This document shows positions 1 through 8,496 of a stretch of DNA of 64,000 nucleotides, piece after piece. The DNA is from Paucilactobacillus hokkaidonensis JCM 18461. GTDB lineage: Bacteria > Bacillota > Bacilli > Lactobacillales > Lactobacillaceae. The DNA is taken from positions 2,170,001 through 2,234,000 of the forward strand of contig NZ_AP014680.1 in the NCBI RefSeq assembly GCF_000829395.1, written 5' to 3'. A program made the translations under genes and the position numbers. The notes under the pieces are model-generated. The model saw nothing but the letters and a program-made list of their open reading frames with translations. It made no database searches and was not told where the DNA came from. Each line of letters starts with the position of its first letter. Position 1 is the stretch's first letter.

Positions 1-954
1 TGCCGCTAACGGACAGTCTGGGTTTGAGCATCCAATCTCTTCACGACTATGAGCAATCTTTATATGATTGGAATCAATTGCAGCTTCAGACAGCCTCGTC
101 ACCATTGCATTGTTAGGAACATGATGGTCACTTCCGGCACCCACATGTGCTAAAATTTGATTTGTGGAGGTCAAGCTGATCGCCGAAAAATTAGTATACC
201 GTTTGATAATTTCGGCTACTTTAGTGGCGGATGTAACATTTAAGCCCGCACGAAAATATGGCAGTGTCCGATCAGCTAATTCCAAGACATCATGTGTTTG
301 CATTGCACGCGCTTCTTGTTCTTGATTCAAAAATAGTTGAATAATTGACAAAAAAATAAATGTTCCAACTGCATTTAGTGTAACCATCGGAACCGCAATA
401 AATTGAACTAATTTCCAACCGGTCGGACTAAAAAATAAAATAAAAACCATTTGAATGAGTTCCATTACCAAACCAACCACAATTCCTTGCATTGGTGTCA
501 TAACTACCAGCCGATTTTTACGTGTTTTACTTTGAAAAAACAGGCCAGCTAAAATTCCAATTAATGCAGAGCTAGGAATATAAAACCAGGCCGTCATGCT
601 CCCTTGAATAACCCGATGAATCCCGGCGACTACACCGACAACTCCACCCACAAATGGTCCGCCAACAATCCCGGCGACGGTAATTGCCAAAATTCTGGTA
701 TTTGCGATTGAGTAATTTTGTGGAATTCCAGTTAAAATAACTGATGAAATTAAATTATTTTGCGGACTAATTTCAATTCCGGTTAAATTTGAGACAATCG
801 CAAAAACAGCAAAAATTAAAATTAATTGAACCTTGGCGTTGAACGAATTCTGGTGAAAAAGTAATCTTCGAAACAAGCGAACATTAACAAGTAAGAAAGC
901 CAAAATAATGACAATCCCCACTCGTTCCAACATCAATAACGATAAATTCAGCAT
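1..954 (-). CDS. lytS: LytS-like sensor histidine kinase, N-terminal part (runs off window)
   Basis: The reading frame opens at an ATG at 954 and continues to the window edge without a stop, so only about 318 N-terminal residues are visible. The first half is hydrophobic and looks like the 5TM-5TMR_LYT membrane sensor domain, with glycine-rich turns such as AGIVGGPFVGGVVGVVAG. It is followed by a GAF-like region ending in EEIGCSNPDCPL, a cysteine-containing stretch typical of LytS proteins. In this family a C-terminal histidine kinase domain follows, here outside the window. LytS with LytR senses cell-surface or membrane-potential changes and controls murein hydrolase regulators such as LrgAB. 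An AAGGAGATAG ribosome binding site lies upstream. A terminator hairpin ends directly before that site, so expression may depend on read-through. The assignment to LytS rather than to a pyruvate-sensing BtsS/YpdA paralogue is inference. Confidence 0.85.
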   Translation of the reverse strand, partial: MLNLSLLMLERVGIVIILAFLLVNVRLFRRLLFHQNSFNAKVQLILIFAVFAIVSNLTGIEISPQNNLISSVILTGIPQNYSIANTRILAITVAGIVGGPFVGGVVGVVAGIHRVIQGSMTAWFYIPSSALIGILAGLFFQSKTRKNRLVVMTPMQGIVVGLVMELIQMVFILFFSPTGWKLVQFIAVPMVTLNAVGTFIFLSIIQLFLNQEQEARAMQTHDVLELADRTLPYFRAGLNVTSATKVAEIIKRYTNFSAISLTSTNQILAHVGAGSDHHVPNNAMVTRLSEAAIDSNHIKIAHSREEIGCSNPDCPLAA

Positions 955-971
955 AATTATTACTATCTCCT

Positions 972-1031
972 TAAAAAAGAAGTGCGAATAAACTGCCAGT
1001 TTTCTTAAAAACCAGTAAAGTTCACTCGCAC
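972..1031 (-). terminator. Rho-independent terminator/attenuator in front of lytS
   Basis: On the minus strand a long imperfect stem starts with GTGCGAGTGAACT and closes with AGTTTATTCGCAC, followed by TTCTTTTTT. The T-run is immediately followed by the AAGGAG of the lytS ribosome binding site. It lies between the upstream membrane protein gene and lytS. It can terminate the upstream gene or attenuate lytS. Confidence 0.7.
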
Positions 1032-1077
1032 GTTAAAAATTAATATTCAATTCCAAAATCAAAAAGTCATGACTACA

Positions 1078-1704
1078 CTACTTGTGATAAACAAATCCTT
1101 CGGCTGGCACCCGAATCATAGTATATCGATTGGCTACATGACCACTACGCATTCCAATTCCGTTTAAAATAGTTTGCTTATACCTAATTGTCATGACCGC
1201 AACAAACGCCTTACCATTTTTAGTATCCTGTGCTTTAAGTTTTGCCAGATCCCACGGATAAACAGATGCAACCACATTCATCGGAACCGGTCCATCTACA
1301 ACTGTCCCGTTATGCCCACTAATCGTGTATTTGTTATGTTTCAACCAGTATGAGTATGACACAACCGGCTTATCACCGGAAGTTCCTCGATGTGCCTGAA
1401 CATAATAGAAATCATCCTTAATTGGAGTCAACACAAGCGGGTGATATTTAGTTGAAATCTCAACTTCATTTTTATTTGATAAATCAACCTGCCGAAAAAA
1501 TGTCAAATAAAACATTGAAACCAGCGCAATTAGTGCCACTGCTAATAGGCCAGTGTATTGCCATGTGTTCTTCCACGCAAAAGCTTTTTTTGTTCTGACA
1601 ATTAACATTAATTGTTTAACCCGAATAAAATGAATCACATATACAAAGTAAGCGACAACAATAATCCATAAGATAATTCCAACCCAATTCCAACCTGTCC
1701 ACAT
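1078..1704 (-). CDS. LVIS_2131-like conserved membrane protein
   Basis: This 208-residue protein has an N-terminal membrane segment (about residues 7-27) beginning MWTGWNWVGIILW. A basic cytoplasmic stretch follows, then a second membrane segment (about 50-70), and then a polar domain of about 135 residues probably outside the cell. I recognise the overall pattern as the uncharacterised LVIS_2131 family found in lactobacilli, with C-terminal motifs such as FLNGIG or ILNGIG and RVPAE. That is recall, not a search. No catalytic motif is visible and no function is proposed. The start is supported by AGGAG nine bases before the ATG. The gene lies upstream of lytS on the same strand, separated by a terminator-like hairpin. 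Confidence 0.7.
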   Translation of the reverse strand: MWTGWNWVGIILWIIVVAYFVYVIHFIRVKQLMLIVRTKKAFAWKNTWQYTGLLAVALIALVSMFYLTFFRQVDLSNKNEVEISTKYHPLVLTPIKDDFYYVQAHRGTSGDKPVVSYSYWLKHNKYTISGHNGTVVDGPVPMNVVASVYPWDLAKLKAQDTKNGKAFVAVMTIRYKQTILNGIGMRSGHVANRYTMIRVPAEGFVYHK

Positions 1705-1863
1705 ATGCGTTACTCCTATCCTAACTCACGTCTTTGATTAAGATTATGCCACAGATAAACAACAAAATCTCGCAAACATAACTTTTCTATCTATTTTACC
1801 GAAAAAACGCTACAATAAATATAGGTAATTAAGTGATTTTAAAAATTCTGAAGGAGTGAGTTC

Positions 1864-2052
1864 ATGAGTGATTTAAGTAAACTAGCAGAAGAAATTATTG
1901 CATTTGAAAAGCAAAAGCATATGGCTGATAACGATGTAGCCTTTGGTAGTCAGCTTTCTGTTGAACGGATCCATAATATTAAATCAATGACTAGCGCACC
2001 AACTGACGAAGAAGTCCGATTATTACGAAGATTCATGAAAAACACAAAGTAA
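1864..2052 (+). CDS. Small conserved hypothetical protein (62 aa)
   Basis: This short ORF begins MSDLSKLAEEIIAFEKQKHM and is rich in charged residues, with predicted helical character and no membrane segment. It has a good AAGGAGTGAG ribosome binding site seven bases before the ATG, a TACAAT -10-like hexamer about 50 bases upstream and a terminator about 100 bases downstream, so it is probably a real monocistronic gene. It is divergent from the membrane protein gene at 1078-1704. I do not recognise a family and propose no function. Confidence 0.6.
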   Translation: MSDLSKLAEEIIAFEKQKHMADNDVAFGSQLSVERIHNIKSMTSAPTDEEVRLLRRFMKNTK

Positions 2053-2149
2053 TTTAACATTTTTTATTTAAACTAAAATATCAATACGTTGTTTTTAAAT
2101 TTCAGTTATCGTCTGCTTTCCCGAAATTTAGGACTTTGCGTAAATTATT

Positions 2150-2174
2150 AACCACGTTATGTGGTTTTTTTATT
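2150..2174 (+). terminator. Rho-independent terminator after the 62-aa gene
   Basis: AACCAC-GTTAT-GTGGTT forms a six-pair stem followed by TTTTTATT. It lies 98 bases after the stop of the small gene and upstream of the autolysin promoter. Confidence 0.7.
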
Positions 2175-2207
2175 GTTATTATAAATTAATTTGTATGCTG
2201 CAAGACG

Positions 2208-2237
2208 TTGACACAACAGGGTAATTGATGATATTCT
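2208..2237 (+). promoter_or_regulatory. Sigma-A type promoter of the LysM autolysin gene
   Basis: TTGACA at 2208-2213 is separated by 18 bases from TATTCT at 2232-2237. The gene start is 111 bases downstream, leaving a leader of roughly 100 bases. The -35 hexamer is perfect and the -10 matches at four positions. Confidence 0.5.
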
Positions 2238-2347
2238 ATCCTTAGTTAGAAATCTTAGTTAATTTTTAACAATTGTAATTATTTCTTATCATTTTAAATT
2301 AACTACAATAGATTTTACTTATCACATTTCCAAAGGAGAGCGGATTA

Positions 2348-4444
2348 ATGAAAAACAATCAACCAATGGATCATAAAATGCATTATAAGATGTATAAGCA
2401 GGGCCGTAAATGGGTCTTTGCTGGAATCGCAGCTTTTGCAGTCGGTTTAGGTGCTACTGGTGTTTCAGCTCACGCTGATACAGCTAACTCCGTTAACGAC
2501 ACAGATCAATCAGCAACCACGACTAGTAGTGCTAATTCCACCACTAATGATAGTAATGTTGCTGTTTTAAGTACTGGATCTTCAGTTGCTAGCAGTGCCA
2601 GCGATGACTCTGCTGCTAACTCCGCTAGTAACTCTGCCAGTGTAGCAGCCAAGGCTGTAAGTGCGGCTGCTTCGACAGCTACTAGTGACGCCAGCACAGC
2701 TGCTTCAACAACTGTTTCAGCAACATCGACTAGCAGCGATGCTAGTTCAGCAGCTCAGTCCAGTGCAACTAGTACCACCAGCTCGGCTGCTTCAAGCACA
2801 ACAAGCACTTCGGCTGAATCAACCGCCACTTCTTCAGCTACTGGCAGTTCAGCAGCAAGTAGTGCAGTATTAGTAACTGAAGATGCTAGTGTGATTGCAG
2901 CCGCTAAGTCAGCTGCAATGCAAGTATATGAAGAAACTGGTCAGGCACAAACAGTGACAGCCGTTGCTGCGGCTGCTACATCAACCCAACCAACATTTAG
3001 TTCCAACGCAACTTTACAAGCATTCATCGAAAGTGTCGAAGCCGGAGCTATCGAAGGCTGGACAAAATATGGCGTCCTTCCTTCAGTAACTGTCGCTCAA
3101 GCAATTCTTGAAAGCGGCTGGGGTAAATCATCATTATCAACCCAAGCACACAACTTGTTTGGCATTAAGGGTACCTATAATGGCAACTATGTTAATTATC
3201 CTACCAAAGAATATATTAATGGCACCTATGTTACCGTCTATGCTCAATTTAGAGCTTATGCAAATAACTCCGAAAGTGTCGCCGATCATGGCTACTTCTT
3301 GTACTCAAATTCACGCTACAGCAATTTATTAGGTGTCACTAATTACAAGACAGTAACATCTTTGTTGCAACAAGATGGCTATGCTACTGATCCAAACTAC
3401 ACCACCTCACTGAACAGTTTGATTGCGCAATATAATCTGACTCAGCTGGATACCATTGCATTGGCTGGTGCTAGCATTTCCGGTACCGGCTCAAATTCAT
3501 CATCTGGTTCAAGTTCATCATCTAATTCAAGTAGTAATTCAACGTACTACACTGTCAAGAGTGGTGACACATTGTCAGGAATTGCTAGTAGCTACAGTAC
3601 AACTGCCGCTGCATTAGCAACATTAAATAGTATTAGTAATCAAAACCTGATTTACGTTGGACAAACACTATTAGTTAAACAAGGGTCAAGTTCTTCTACT
3701 GGTTCGTCAAGTTCTAGTTCTTCTAGTTCAACCAGCGGCTCAACCTACACAGTTAAAAGTGGTGATACATTGTCAGCAATCGCTGCTGCCTACGGTACAA
3801 CCACTTCAACCTTAACTTCATTAAACAAGTTGAGTAATGCCAACTTGATTTATGTCGGCCAAGTTCTGACAGTTAAGTCCGGTTCGTCATCAAGTTCTAA
3901 TTCATCATCGTCATCAAGTTCAGCTTCAACTTACACTGTTAAGAGTGGTGATACGCTATCTGGAATAGCTGCTAAATATGGTGTTAGCTGGACTAGCTTA
4001 GCATCTAAAAACAGCATTTCAAGTCCTTACACGATTTATGTCGGCCAAACATTAACTGTAACTGGTTCGTCTAGTTCATCAAGCTCATCGTCATCAAGTA
4101 GCGCTTCAGCGACTACTAGTGGCACATATACTGTTAAGAGCGGTGATACCTTATCAGCTATTGCAGTCAAATATGGCACAACATCGAGCGCATTAGCTAG
4201 TGCTAATGGCATTTCAAATGCCAATGCAATCTATGTTGGACAAACAATCAAAGTGAGCGGTTCAAGTAGCTCATCCAGCTCTAACTCAAGTTCTTCAACA
4301 AGTGGCTCGTCATATACTGTTAAGAGTGGTGATACGCTTTCTGGGATTGCTGCTTCTAAGGGAGTTAGTTGGTCTAGTTTAGCAAGCAAAAATGGTATTT
4401 CAAGTCCCTATACGATTTATGTTGGACAAACAATTAAATTCTAA
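2348..4444 (+). CDS. Secreted N-acetylglucosaminidase-type autolysin with five LysM repeats
   Basis: The 698-residue precursor starts with a KxYKxGKxW-type signal peptide ([12 protein letters not shown], cleavage probably after AHA near residue 43). A Ser/Thr/Ala-rich low-complexity stretch covers about residues 44-190. A glucosaminidase domain (FlgJ/Auto family) spans about 215-372, with the likely catalytic Glu255 in AILESGWG and the motif NLFGIKG. Five LysM repeats follow, starting near residues 399, 465, 528, 593 and 655, each with [10 protein letters not shown] and ending IYVGQ. They are separated by nearly pure serine linkers. LysM binds the glycan strands and the enzyme cleaves peptidoglycan, probably in cell separation. 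AAGGAG precedes the ATG. The Ser-rich regions are candidates for O-glycosylation, as known for Acm2 of Lactiplantibacillus plantarum; that comparison is inference. Muramidase specificity cannot be excluded. Confidence 0.92.
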   Translation: MKNNQPMDHKMHYKMYKQGRKWVFAGIAAFAVGLGATGVSAHADTANSVNDTDQSATTTSSANSTTNDSNVAVLSTGSSVASSASDDSAANSASNSASVAAKAVSAAASTATSDASTAASTTVSATSTSSDASSAAQSSATSTTSSAASSTTSTSAESTATSSATGSSAASSAVLVTEDASVIAAAKSAAMQVYEETGQAQTVTAVAAAATSTQPTFSSNATLQAFIESVEAGAIEGWTKYGVLPSVTVAQAILESGWGKSSLSTQAHNLFGIKGTYNGNYVNYPTKEYINGTYVTVYAQFRAYANNSESVADHGYFLYSNSRYSNLLGVTNYKTVTSLLQQDGYATDPNYTTSLNSLIAQYNLTQLDTIALAGASISGTGSNSSSGSSSSSNSSSNSTYYTVKSGDTLSGIASSYSTTAAALATLNSISNQNLIYVGQTLLVKQGSSSSTGSSSSSSSSSTSGSTYTVKSGDTLSAIAAAYGTTTSTLTSLNKLSNANLIYVGQVLTVKSGSSSSSNSSSSSSSASTYTVKSGDTLSGIAAKYGVSWTSLASKNSISSPYTIYVGQTLTVTGSSSSSSSSSSSSASATTSGTYTVKSGDTLSAIAVKYGTTSSALASANGISNANAIYVGQTIKVSGSSSSSSSNSSSSTSGSSYTVKSGDTLSGIAASKGVSWSSLASKNGISSPYTIYVGQTIKF

Positions 4445-4508
4445 AGTTTAAATAGTTCCAATTTAAACTTGCACGTATAAATACTATCAACACTCATATG
4501 CGTGTTGA
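4444..4508. other. Two short hairpins after the autolysin gene
   Basis: AAGTTTAAA and TTTAAACTT (4444-4470) form a perfect nine-pair stem beginning in the stop codon, but no T-run follows. TCAACAC and GTGTTGA (4487-4508) form a second stem. Both precede the stronger terminator at 4512-4558 and may protect the mRNA 3' end. Confidence 0.45.
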
Positions 4509-4511
4509 CAT

Positions 4512-4558
4512 AATAAAGAGGATGAGCAAAAACTCCGTTTTTGCTCATCCTCTTTATT
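4512..4558. terminator. Strong bidirectional terminator between autolysin and metF
   Basis: A stem of about 20 pairs begins AATAAAGAGGATGAGC and closes GCTCATCCTCTTTATT around the loop CTCCG. A/T tracts on both sides suit termination of both convergent genes. The right half of this hairpin is shared with the locus near 25,500, so it may belong to the adjoining repeat element. Confidence 0.8.
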
Positions 4559-4570
4559 ATTTACGAACTT

Positions 4571-4746
4571 TTATTGCTAAAACGTGGGCAATAAGGCAGA
4601 TTCTCTTCGATGTCCATATTACTAAGCCGAAAACCGGCAAGTAATAATGGCTTCCGCTTAGCTACGATTAACAAACGATCCAAAGTCCGGATCATTCGTT
4701 AATCTAGGCTATGCTCAGAATCTAATCGCCTTATTGCCCACCCTCT
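4571..4746. repeat. Intergenic inverted-repeat element R2, copy a
   Basis: Left tag TTTATTGCTAAAACGTG and right end CAC.CTCT enclose a long palindrome. The outer arms are GTGGGCAATAAGGC (4584) and GCCTTATTGCCCAC (4728-4741), and an inner stem pairs around AAAGTC. The core is nearly identical to the copy at 25521-25648 but carries an extra small hairpin of about 46 bases (CCATATTACT..AGTAATAATGG) in the left arm. A third, reverse-oriented copy lies at 22496-22620. There is no coding potential; it lies between convergent genes. Confidence 0.8.
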
Positions 4747-4792
4747 TATATTTAAGTTAATTAATTTTCACGCAACTAATTGAAAGCTTATT

Positions 4793-5686
4793 TTAAAGAT
4801 GGAACCCAGGCTCTACCTCAGAATATTGAAACAACGAGGCAGTTGCATCCCAAATTCTTTGTGCTACTCGACTATGATTCATCGTATAAAGGTGGACTCC
4901 ATCAACACCATGCGATACTAAGTCCACGATTTGATCAATAGCATAAGCAATTCCAGCATCCCTTAAGGCTTCTTTATTGTCCGCATAATGATTTAAAATA
5001 GTAACAAACTTTTCTGGCAACGGTTTGCCTGAAATCTTCGCCATTCGTTCAATCTGATTCTTATTAGTAACTGGCATGATACCAGCTTCAATTGGAACTG
5101 AAATTCCGGCTGAACGTGTTTGTTCCACAAAATCATAAAAACATTGGTTTTCATAAAACACCTGGGAAATCAGGTGATCTGCACCAGCATCAACTTTGCG
5201 TTTTAAATTGATAATATCAGTTGTCAAATTGGCTGCCTCCTGATGACACTGTGGGTAACAAGCTCCTATTATTTGAAAACTATCAGCTTGTTCTTTAATG
5301 AAACTAACTAATTCATTAGCATGGGTAAAATCGCCAACAGGATTTTTACCAGTAATTTTGTCACCTCGTAGTGCCAAAATATTGGTAATATGATGATCGC
5401 TTAACTCCGCCAGTAATTTACGCACATCTTCCCTAGATTGATAAAGACCAGGAATATGGGCAACAGCCGGAATGTTTAAATTATTTTGAATGAAATCCGC
5501 AATTTCTACCGTCTGATTTTGTGCACCAATTCCGCCTGCTCCGAGGGTTACTGAAATAAAGTCCGGATGAATATGGTCCAAATTAGTCAACGTGTTCCTA
5601 ATTTTATCAACTGGCGCCTCCCCATGTGGAGGAAATACTTCGAAAGAAAAAACGGTTTTATGTTTAAAGATATCGGTTAGTTTCAT
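4793..5686 (-). CDS. metF: 5,10-methylenetetrahydrofolate reductase
   Basis: The 297-residue protein matches MetF in length and layout. It is a FAD-binding TIM barrel with FSFEVFPPHG near the N-terminus (the Glu acts in catalysis in E. coli MetF), SVTLGAGG, and a C-terminal GVHLYTMNHS motif. It reduces 5,10-methylene-THF to 5-methyl-THF in the cytosol, which supplies the methyl donor for the adjacent metE product. The gene starts four bases after the metE stop, and its AAGGAGT ribosome binding site lies inside the end of metE. The two genes therefore form one transcript controlled by the T-box upstream of metE. The strong terminator and repeat element at 4512-4746 end the unit. Confidence 0.95.
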   Translation of the reverse strand: MKLTDIFKHKTVFSFEVFPPHGEAPVDKIRNTLTNLDHIHPDFISVTLGAGGIGAQNQTVEIADFIQNNLNIPAVAHIPGLYQSREDVRKLLAELSDHHITNILALRGDKITGKNPVGDFTHANELVSFIKEQADSFQIIGACYPQCHQEAANLTTDIINLKRKVDAGADHLISQVFYENQCFYDFVEQTRSAGISVPIEAGIMPVTNKNQIERMAKISGKPLPEKFVTILNHYADNKEALRDAGIAYAIDQIVDLVSHGVDGVHLYTMNHSRVAQRIWDATASLFQYSEVEPGFHL

Positions 5687-5690
5687 AGCA

Positions 5691-7946
5691 CTAACTCCTT
5701 ACTTTTTTAGTAGCCTTAACCATATTTGTTACCGCTTCGAACGCTTCCTTTTCAGAACGTGTTTTTAAACCACAATCGGGATTAATCCAAATTTTTGTTG
5801 CTGGTAATTTGGCAATAATACGTCTAATGATTCCTTCCAATTCCTCAACACTAGGGATACGTGGCGAATGAATGTCATATACTCCTGGACCCACTTCGGT
5901 CTGAAAGTCAGCTGCTACTAATTGATCAATTAATGATAAATCGGAGCGTGATGCCTCAAACGAAATAACATCAGCATCCAAATTATCAATTGCTTGGATG
6001 ATATCGCCGAACTCGCTATAACACATATGCGTGTGAATCTGCGTTTGTGGTTGTACTCCACTGTGTACAAGCCGGAATGCGGGCACCGCCCAGTCGAGGT
6101 AATCACTGTACCAATCTGATTTTCTCAGTGGCAGATTTTCACGGAGCGCTGGTTCATCAATTTGAATGATTTTAATATCATGCGCCTCAAGGTCCAGAAC
6201 TTCATCACGTATGGCCAAAGCAATTTGGGTAACAGACTGTTCTGGAGTAATATCTTCACGTGGAAATGACCAATTAAAAATAGTGACTGGACCAGTCAAC
6301 ATCCCCTTAACTAGATGATCAGTTAAGTGATCTGCAAAAACTGTTGTAGCAACCGTAATGGGTTCATTGCGACTCACATCACCCCAAATAATCGGCGGTT
6401 TAACCCCTCGAGTACCATAGGATTGTACCCATCCGTTTTGAGTAAAGACAAAGCCATCCAGTTTTTCTCCAAAATATTCAACCATATCATTACGTTCATA
6501 TTCCCCATGCACAAGAATATCTACACCAGCTTTTTCTTGAAATTTAATGATCCGTTTAATTTTTTCTTGATTGAAGGCATCGTATTGCGTGCGAGTTATC
6601 TCACCCTTGCGTAATTTAGAACGATTTTGACGAACATCTTTTGTTTGCGGAAAAGAACCAATCGTAGTTGTGGGTAACTCTGGTAAATGGAAAACATCCT
6701 TTTGAATTCGCTCGCGTTCAGAACGTTCTGGCAGTCGCGTATAATCAGCATTCGTTAACTGATCAATACGTGCCTTAACTTGCTGGTTTTCTGGATGCAA
6801 AATTGTTGAAAATAAATCATTATTAACACCCAGGACTTTTTGATTTTTACCTTGAAAAATTGCATCTAGTTCAGCTAGCTCATCTAATTTTTGATAAGCA
6901 AAAGCTAAATGGCGTTGAACCGACTCTGGTAGCTGTGTTTCTAATGAAGCATCATATGGAACATGTTGTAGCGAACAGGAACTGCTCAATACTATGTCAC
7001 CTTGAACGTTCAACGATTTAAGTGTCTCAATGGTAGTCACATAATGATTCCGCCAAATGTTTTTACCGTTCACAACACCTGCAAAAAGCACTTTATCAGC
7101 AGGAAAGCCTTCCTGCTTAACTAATTTAATATTTTCCGTAGTGGCTACGAAATCCAGCCCGATACCATCAAAAGGTAATTTAGTAATCGTTTGGTAGGAA
7201 TCACGCACGTCACCAAAATAAGTCTGCAATAAAACCTTTATATTCTTTTTGGATGCTAAAAGTTTGCTATAAATTTTATCAAATAGGGCAATATCGTCTT
7301 CGCTCTGATCAAAGCTAAGAGCTGGCTCATCTAATTGAAGCCAATCTACTCCTTGATCATTGAGTTTAGTAAGCAATTCACCATAGGCCGTAACTACAGC
7401 AGGTACAAAATCAATTGGTTGTTTTTTCCCTTTAAAAACACTTAGCTTAAGTAAAGTATAGGGCCCCACAATTACTGCCTTAGCATTTTCAACGTTCTGC
7501 TCTTTAGCCTCGTCAATTTCATCAAAAAGCTTAGACCCAATCAATTTTATGTCTGTATCATCATCAAATTCAGGAACAATGTAGTGATAGTTTGTATTGA
7601 ACCACTTCTTCATCGGAAGGGCTTTAACCGACTTTGCTTCGCTCTGATAACCACGTGCCAACGCAAAATACTCATCTAAACTACTCAAACCCAAATCTTT
7701 ATACCGGGCCGGGACAATATTAAATAAATAGGCCGCATCCAAAGTTGTATCAAAAAGAGAAAAATCACCAACTGGAATCAGATCAATCCCAGCTGCTTTT
7801 TGTTTGGCCCAGTGTTGAACTCTAAGCTGGTGCGCGATCGCTAAAAGCTCTGCCTTGGTTGCACGCTTTTTCCAATAATGTTCTGTTGCAAATTTCAATT
7901 CTCGCTGTTCACCAATTCTGGGAAACCCAATAATACTCGTTGTCAT
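5691..7946 (-). CDS. metE: Cobalamin-independent methionine synthase
   Basis: The 751-residue protein transfers the methyl group of 5-methyl-THF to homocysteine. The N-terminal half starts MTTSIIGFPRIGEQRELK. The catalytic C-terminal barrel begins near residue 425 with TTTIGSFPQT. Zinc-binding residues are visible as His and Cys in IHTHMCYSEFGD (near 636-638) and Cys in NPDCGLKTRS (near 723). The length is normal for MetE. The start was placed at the ATG at 7946 because GGAGGAAAATT lies just before it; the in-frame ATG 27 bases upstream has no comparable site and lies in the leader. The gene is first in a metE-metF operon and is preceded by a T-box, so it should be expressed when charged tRNA-Met is scarce. 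Confidence 0.97.
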   Translation of the reverse strand: MTTSIIGFPRIGEQRELKFATEHYWKKRATKAELLAIAHQLRVQHWAKQKAAGIDLIPVGDFSLFDTTLDAAYLFNIVPARYKDLGLSSLDEYFALARGYQSEAKSVKALPMKKWFNTNYHYIVPEFDDDTDIKLIGSKLFDEIDEAKEQNVENAKAVIVGPYTLLKLSVFKGKKQPIDFVPAVVTAYGELLTKLNDQGVDWLQLDEPALSFDQSEDDIALFDKIYSKLLASKKNIKVLLQTYFGDVRDSYQTITKLPFDGIGLDFVATTENIKLVKQEGFPADKVLFAGVVNGKNIWRNHYVTTIETLKSLNVQGDIVLSSSCSLQHVPYDASLETQLPESVQRHLAFAYQKLDELAELDAIFQGKNQKVLGVNNDLFSTILHPENQQVKARIDQLTNADYTRLPERSERERIQKDVFHLPELPTTTIGSFPQTKDVRQNRSKLRKGEITRTQYDAFNQEKIKRIIKFQEKAGVDILVHGEYERNDMVEYFGEKLDGFVFTQNGWVQSYGTRGVKPPIIWGDVSRNEPITVATTVFADHLTDHLVKGMLTGPVTIFNWSFPREDITPEQSVTQIALAIRDEVLDLEAHDIKIIQIDEPALRENLPLRKSDWYSDYLDWAVPAFRLVHSGVQPQTQIHTHMCYSEFGDIIQAIDNLDADVISFEASRSDLSLIDQLVAADFQTEVGPGVYDIHSPRIPSVEELEGIIRRIIAKLPATKIWINPDCGLKTRSEKEAFEAVTNMVKATKKVRS

Positions 7947-7970
7947 AATTTTCCTCCAATTAATTTTTAA

Positions 7971-8250
7971 CAAAAAAACACCACCATTACACGCTCGGAA
8001 ATAAATCCGAGGACGCGTAACCGTGGTGCCACCTCTTTTTTTGTTAATCTCACAATCAACAACTCAACTAGTTCATAAATAAACTAGGGCCCCTTATCGG
8101 TGGCACAACCGGTGATTTGGCGTAAACCGTATCACAGCTCTGAGCTCATCTTCATCCCCACTCCGAACCCTCATTTTCACCAAATTTCTGAGGTCTCTAA
8201 AGTTCCTTGTCGGTATTACTCTTCTCATCAACGCTTTAGATTAAAATTTA
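7971..8250 (-). promoter_or_regulatory. T-box riboswitch of metE-metF (methionine specifier)
   Basis: The leader contains the T-box AGGTGGCACCACGG and a terminator whose arms CACCACGGTTACGCG and CGTGTAATGGTGGTG precede a T-run just upstream of the metE ribosome binding site. In the Stem I region GAAAATGAGG offers an ATG specifier (complement at 8172-8174) followed by a purine, as expected for T-boxes. Uncharged tRNA-Met would stabilise the antiterminator. The specifier choice is inferred from motif and gene context. Confidence 0.88.
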
Positions 8251-8256
8251 ATGAGA

Positions 8257-8285
8257 ATTGTACTGCTATTCTAATTAATTGTCAA
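8257..8285 (-). promoter_or_regulatory. Promoter of the metE T-box leader
   Basis: On the minus strand TTGACA (8280-8285) and TACAAT (8257-8262) are separated by exactly 17 bases. Transcription would start near 8250 and give a leader of about 300 nt containing the T-box. Confidence 0.82.
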
Positions 8286-8293
8286 ACCAAAAT

Positions 8294-8309
8294 TGTTTCA
8301 TGTGAAACG
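8294..8309. other. parS-like 16-mer (candidate ParB/Spo0J site) or operator
   Basis: TGTTTCATGTGAAACG matches the bacterial parS consensus TGTTTCACGTGAAACA at 14 of 16 positions and has GTTTCA/TGAAAC arms. It lies between the divergent metE and acyl-CoA dehydrogenase promoters. It may instead be a local operator. Confidence 0.35.
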
Positions 8310-8421
8310 GCCACTCAAAACATCACAAACAATTCTATTTTTTTCTATTTTTTGAATTTAATGAAAACACTCTATTGTTTACAAACCAGTTGATAAGTCA
8401 ACGATTACAAAGATTAATACA

Positions 8422-8450
8422 TTGACCAATGACAACTAAAACGATATCAT
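8422..8450 (+). promoter_or_regulatory. Promoter of the acyl-CoA dehydrogenase-etfBA operon
   Basis: TTGACC (8422-8427) and TATCAT (8445-8450) are 17 bases apart, 47 bases before the first start codon. No terminator or riboswitch is seen between this promoter and the gene. Confidence 0.65.
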
Positions 8451-8496
8451 ATATGCAATGAAAGATTGTGAAAGCACAAACTAAAGGGATGGGATT

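Noticed and set aside
2506-2873. Long antisense and frame-shifted ORFs inside the Ser/Ala-rich part of the autolysin gene
   Set aside because: Low-complexity codons leave other frames open; the signal peptide and domains fix the true frame.
3544-4441. Tandem DNA repeats in the autolysin gene as a separate repeat element
   Set aside because: They are the coding sequence of LysM repeats and serine linkers and need no further explanation.
8100-8393. 97-aa plus-strand ORF upstream of the acyl-CoA dehydrogenase gene
   Set aside because: It is antisense to the metE T-box leader and promoter, has no ribosome binding site and no recognisable protein features.
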